Assembly (NCBI RefSeq): GCF_018424605.1
Contig: NZ_QTKT01000006.1
Span: forward strand, 124,001-188,000
Reading direction: 5' to 3'
From: Marinobacter lipolyticus
Lineage (GTDB): Bacteria; Pseudomonadota; Gammaproteobacteria; Pseudomonadales; Oleiphilaceae
Length of the DNA stretch: 64,000 nucleotides
In this document: piece after piece, positions 61,219-64,000 of the stretch
Position numbering within the stretch: position 1 is the first letter of the stretch
How the letters are laid out: each line of letters starts with the position of its first letter
Program-made: the position numbers and the translations under genes
The notes under the pieces: model-generated
Databases searched by the model: none
Told to the model about the DNA's origin: nothing
Seen by the model: the letters and a program-made list of their open reading frames with translations, nothing else

Positions 61219-62027
61219 TCCGTTGCGGAACCGACACTGGCCGGGTCGGTGCCCGGTTTCCGCTCCAGGTCCGGCATCGGGTTGGTATTGCGCAAGGCCA
61301 GCTCACCGATGCCGGGCAATTTGATGCCCAGGCCCAACGGGTTCACGCCCAGCGACAGTCCCAGCACATTGACCTCCAGCCCCTCGCGAACGCCGGCCAG
61401 CACGCCGAAATAGCCCCCCAGGGAGATCTGATAACCGGAACCTCCGGGAACCGGAGCGGCTACCTTGTCCCCCAGATAATCCTTACCGATGGCGTGGTTT
61501 GGCAGTGCCACATTCAGGCCCTCGGTTTCACGAATGACCCAGGCCACAAAGGTATTGCTGTTGGGCCCTGGCCAGGCTTCGTATTCGGTGGGGTAGGGGT
61601 AGCTTTCCACGGCCTGGTAGATCTCAGGGATCAGGCGTTCCGCGTCTGGTCCACGAATGTCGGCATACAGCACGGGCTCGGCGCCGTACCAGCGGCGATC
61701 AGGATCACCAGGGCGTGAGTTGACCACGTAGCGTCGCCAGCCGGTGACTTCGTGAACACGGTAGTGGTCCGCCCCTTGCTCCTTGGTGCTGATCCAGGTG
61801 TGGACAGCAAAGTAGCCGCGCCAGCTCCATGCCCGCGCGCCGTAGACCTGAATAATGGCTTCCTGGGCGTCACCGGGCAGGGGCGCGATGCCTGCGCTGT
61901 CACGGGAAGCGGTCTGCCAGCTTTCAGCGCTTTGCAGGGAACTGCTGGTGGCGAGCAGCAGCGGGCCGGTCAGCAGCAGAAACAGGCCACTGAAAAACCA
62001 GGCCGTGACTTTGAAGAAACGTCTCAT
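61206..62027 (-). CDS. DUF3750 domain-containing protein
   Basis: A 273-residue protein with an N-terminal signal or anchor (about 1-35: FFKVTAWFFSGLFLLLTGPLLL). The DUF3750 part shows FAVHTWISTKEQGADHYRVHEVTGW (about 74-98), DRRWYGAEPVLYADIRG and YEAWPGPNSNTFVAWVIRE (about 148-166), the last with the Asn-Thr-Phe that resembles an NlpC-like active-site region. Function unknown. Its start directly follows the stop of the 222-residue gene (TGAATG), so the pair is coupled. Confidence 0.82.
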   Translation of the reverse strand: MRRFFKVTAWFFSGLFLLLTGPLLLATSSSLQSAESWQTASRDSAGIAPLPGDAQEAIIQVYGARAWSWRGYFAVHTWISTKEQGADHYRVHEVTGWRRYVVNSRPGDPDRRWYGAEPVLYADIRGPDAERLIPEIYQAVESYPYPTEYEAWPGPNSNTFVAWVIRETEGLNVALPNHAIGKDYLGDKVAAPVPGGSGYQISLGGYFGVLAGVREGLEVNVLGLSLGVNPLGLGIKLPGIGELALRNTNPMPDLERKPGTDPASVGSATDQAR

Positions 62028-62696
62028 TCAGTGGGTCCTGAGGGTGCGGCGGCGAATAACGGCGACCACCTGATTCATTAGTTCCCGGGCTTCGCCGTCG
62101 TAGTGCAAACGGAACTTTTCGCGCTGGATATTGCGGTCGTGGGTGGTGTCGGAACTGGTGGCGGTGTCTTTCAGCAAATCCATGTACTGGCAGGCGGCGA
62201 GATGTGCCTTGATCTCGGTGTCGATCATCTTGGTGACCAGCGAATCCACCTCTTCATGGCAGAACGGCCGATGGCGGTTCAGCGCGTTGCGGGCTTCCAG
62301 TGCCGCATTACGCGCCTCCAGCCGGAGTTCCCCGGCGGACTCGCCAGCCTCTACCGAGCGCAGGAATATGCCGAGCCGGTCGTGCAGAACCCACAGCTGG
62401 GGCCAGATGGCCTCGTAGGCCGCTTTCTCGGAAGCGAACTGATCGGCGTCGGCCGACGCGGCCCCCGGGGCAAGCACGGGCGGAGTGGCGCCGTTGAACT
62501 GGTTGATGCGAAGCTCGTCCATATCCCGCCAGAGGGTTTCGGTGCGGTGTTTGAGCTGATCATCCCGGTCCGCCTGGGTACGCCTGGCGTTGACCGAGTA
62601 AATAAGCGTCGCCAGGGCCACAATAATGGCGATGACGGATAATACGACGGCGCCGCCGTCATTCCCGATGAGACTGAGTAGCTGATCCGTATCCAT
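62028..62696 (-). CDS. Hypothetical protein with one membrane helix and coiled coil, 222 residues
   Basis: I do not recognise a family. One N-terminal helix (about 15-35, GAVVLSVIAIIVALATLIYSV) anchors a long, mostly helical cytoplasmic part with many Arg/Glu and Ala residues (QADRDDQLKHRTETLWRDMDEL, ARNAALEARNALNRHR) that could form a coiled coil, with a conserved-looking CHEEVDSL near 145. The gene abuts the DUF3750 gene without a gap, so the two proteins probably work together. It might serve as a membrane-bound scaffold. Confidence 0.7.
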   Translation of the reverse strand: MDTDQLLSLIGNDGGAVVLSVIAIIVALATLIYSVNARRTQADRDDQLKHRTETLWRDMDELRINQFNGATPPVLAPGAASADADQFASEKAAYEAIWPQLWVLHDRLGIFLRSVEAGESAGELRLEARNAALEARNALNRHRPFCHEEVDSLVTKMIDTEIKAHLAACQYMDLLKDTATSSDTTHDRNIQREKFRLHYDGEARELMNQVVAVIRRRTLRTH

Positions 62697-62784
62697 GGTG
62701 TATCGCTCTGGTCCGTTGCCTGAATCTGGAGTGGCGAAAGTATCAGGTAATCCCCGATCAGGTTATTACAAGACAGTATAGATA

Positions 62785-63951
62785 TTAACCGGTTTTCGTC
62801 TGCCGGAAGGGCAGTGCGTCTTTTGCGTCTTCGAAATAGTCCCGCACATGGCTGGCCTCCTCCCGGGTAAATCGTTCAATCGCCGCGCGGAATCCCGGAT
62901 GACGAACACCATGCCAGGAATGGGTGAGCACTGGCTCAAAGCCGCGTATCAGCTTGTGTTCGCCCTGGGCTCCGGCGTCGAAGGTGGCCAGGCCCAGATC
63001 GATGGCCAGTTCTATGCCCTGGTAGTAACAGGTTTCAAAGTGCAGGAAATCGTACTCCTCCAGACAGCCCCAATAGCGACCGTAAAGCGTGTCATCACTG
63101 GCCAGGAAGAGCGCCCCGGCAATCATGGTGTCGCCCCTGATCGCCATCACCAGGTGCAGTTGTTCCGGCATGTCCCTGCAAAGCTGGCGGAAAAAACGTT
63201 CGTTGAGGTACGGGCGCTGCCCTCGCTTCAGATAGGTGGCCTGGTAGAACACGTAGAACGCGGACAACACCGAATCGGGCATACCTGTGCCGTTGAATCG
63301 CAGGAAGGCCACGCCGGATTCGGCGACCTGCCGCCGCTCCTTGCGAATGGATTTGCGTTTGCGGGAGGTGAGCTCCGCGAGGAAGTCATCGAACGCCCGG
63401 TACCCCCGGTTGTGCCAGTGGAACTGGCAACCGAGCCGGTGCAGTGCACGAGTGTGATCGAGCAGTTGCTGGTCGTCACCATTGGGGAACAGCAAATGCC
63501 AGGTGTGGGCGCCAAGGGTTTCACAGGCAGTGTCCAGCAGGTTCTCGAGCATTGCTGGCGTCAGCGCGTGGCGCAGGGTGTCGCTCAACAGCAGTCGCGG
63601 CCCCTGGCAGGGAGTGAACGGCACGGCGATCAACAGCTTGGGATAATAGTCTTCGCCGTAGCGCTGATAGGCGTCCGCCCAGCTCCAGTCGAACACGTAT
63701 TCGCCCATGGAATGGCTTTTCAGCCACGCGGGCGCGACCCCCGCCAGCTTGCCGTTCAGCCAGAACGTCAGGTGCGCAGGAGTCCATCCGGTCTCGGCGC
63801 TGGTACAGCCGCTGGCTTCCAGTGCACGCAGAAACCGGTGCTTCAGAAACGGGTAAGAGCCGGGGCAGAATGCGTCCCAGTCCGCCTCCGCGACCTCATT
63901 GATTGATGCACAGAAGCGGACGGAGGGAATCGGGGAGCCGGGTTCGGCCAT
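62785..63951 (-). CDS. FemAB-like/GNAT acyltransferase (PF04339, COG3146)
   Basis: A 388-residue cytoplasmic protein of two tandem GNAT-fold halves. [16 protein letters not shown] (about 33-48) and [16 protein letters not shown] (about 193-208, a basic helix) match the PF04339 peptidogalycan biosynthesis/recognition family. [61 protein letters not shown]-like residues (about 295-350) form the conserved C-terminal core, where [12 protein letters not shown] and HSWH are most recognisable. Members are linked to hydrocarbon- or envelope-related functions in Marinobacter relatives but none is biochemically clear. The ATG has AGGAG twelve bases upstream. Confidence 0.87.
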   Translation of the reverse strand: [388 protein letters not shown]

Positions 63952-64000
63952 GGTCGGTCAGTCTCCTGGAGGTTTCCCGATACCATACGCCAGAACCCGG

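Noticed and set aside
62848-63906. 352-codon plus-strand frame opposite the FemAB-like gene
   Set aside because: Low-complexity translation with no recognisable domain, entirely inside a real gene on the other strand.
1-64000. tRNA, rRNA, CRISPR arrays, insertion sequences, prophage
   Set aside because: No tRNA T-loop with matching stems, no rRNA stretch, no direct-repeat array and no transposase or integrase was found by eye; a tRNAscan or repeat search could still find something small.

Overview
The window looks like a contiguous piece of chromosome from a GC-rich marine gammaproteobacterium, most likely Marinobacter or a close relative. I infer this from gammaproteobacterial families (EfpL/YeiP, YbiT, YebG with a LexA box, TIGR02647, DUF2750, AstA), from the compatible-solute and amino-acid gene content, and from the fatty-acid genes. 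No rRNA, tRNA, CRISPR array, transposase, integrase or phage gene was seen. The genes are densely packed in short operons on both strands.

Layout. 0-11 kb: partial sulfotransferase, M48 protease, HerA-like ATPase, outer-membrane barrel, haloalkane dehalogenase, Old Yellow Enzyme, small membrane protein, nucleoside deaminase, then an NAD(P)-binding protein, a TIGR02117 lipoprotein and a BCCT transporter. 11-17 kb: 7TM-GGDEF-EAL protein with a NhaR-type regulator, an internally deleted periplasmic binding protein, small conserved genes and a crotonase. 17-25.6 kb: 5-oxoprolinase operon pxpABC, efpL with a thioesterase, and an Lrp-type regulator divergent from a 1209-residue putA. 25.6-38.7 kb: lytic transglycosylase, DsbA-like protein, RsuA, EamA exporter, lipid kinase, GMC oxidoreductase, periplasmic binding protein, TIGR02647 protein, MtgA, CheV-like protein, L,D-transpeptidase and an AbiTii-domain protein. 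38.9-49.7 kb: pcm, a DUF1338-astA operon with a divergent Lrp regulator, SOS-controlled yebG, GST, acyl-CoA synthetase, LysR regulator and an M24 creatinase/DoeA-like protein. 49.7-64 kb: VanZ-like protein and parvulin, ybiT, a DUF1415 gene bracketed by two hairpin-rich repeat elements, a spermidine-synthase-like protein with a sirtuin, an NSS transporter, leucine dehydrogenase with a long leader, azlCD, DUF3750 and a FemAB-like acyltransferase.

A recurring theme is amino-acid and osmolyte use: PutA (proline), PxpABC (5-oxoproline), AstA (arginine), DUF1338 (2-oxoadipate from lysine), leucine dehydrogenase, AzlCD, an NSS symporter, a BCCT carrier, a choline-dehydrogenase-like GMC enzyme and an ectoine-hydrolase-like M24 protein. 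Most of this is ordinary chromosome. The parts most worth a second look are the paired hairpin-rich elements around the DUF1415 gene, the solitary AbiTii gene, the LiuR-like box and small ORF in the leader upstream of leucine dehydrogenase, the hairpin that masks the Shine-Dalgarno of the TIGR02647 gene, and the clean in-frame deletion in a binding-protein gene.
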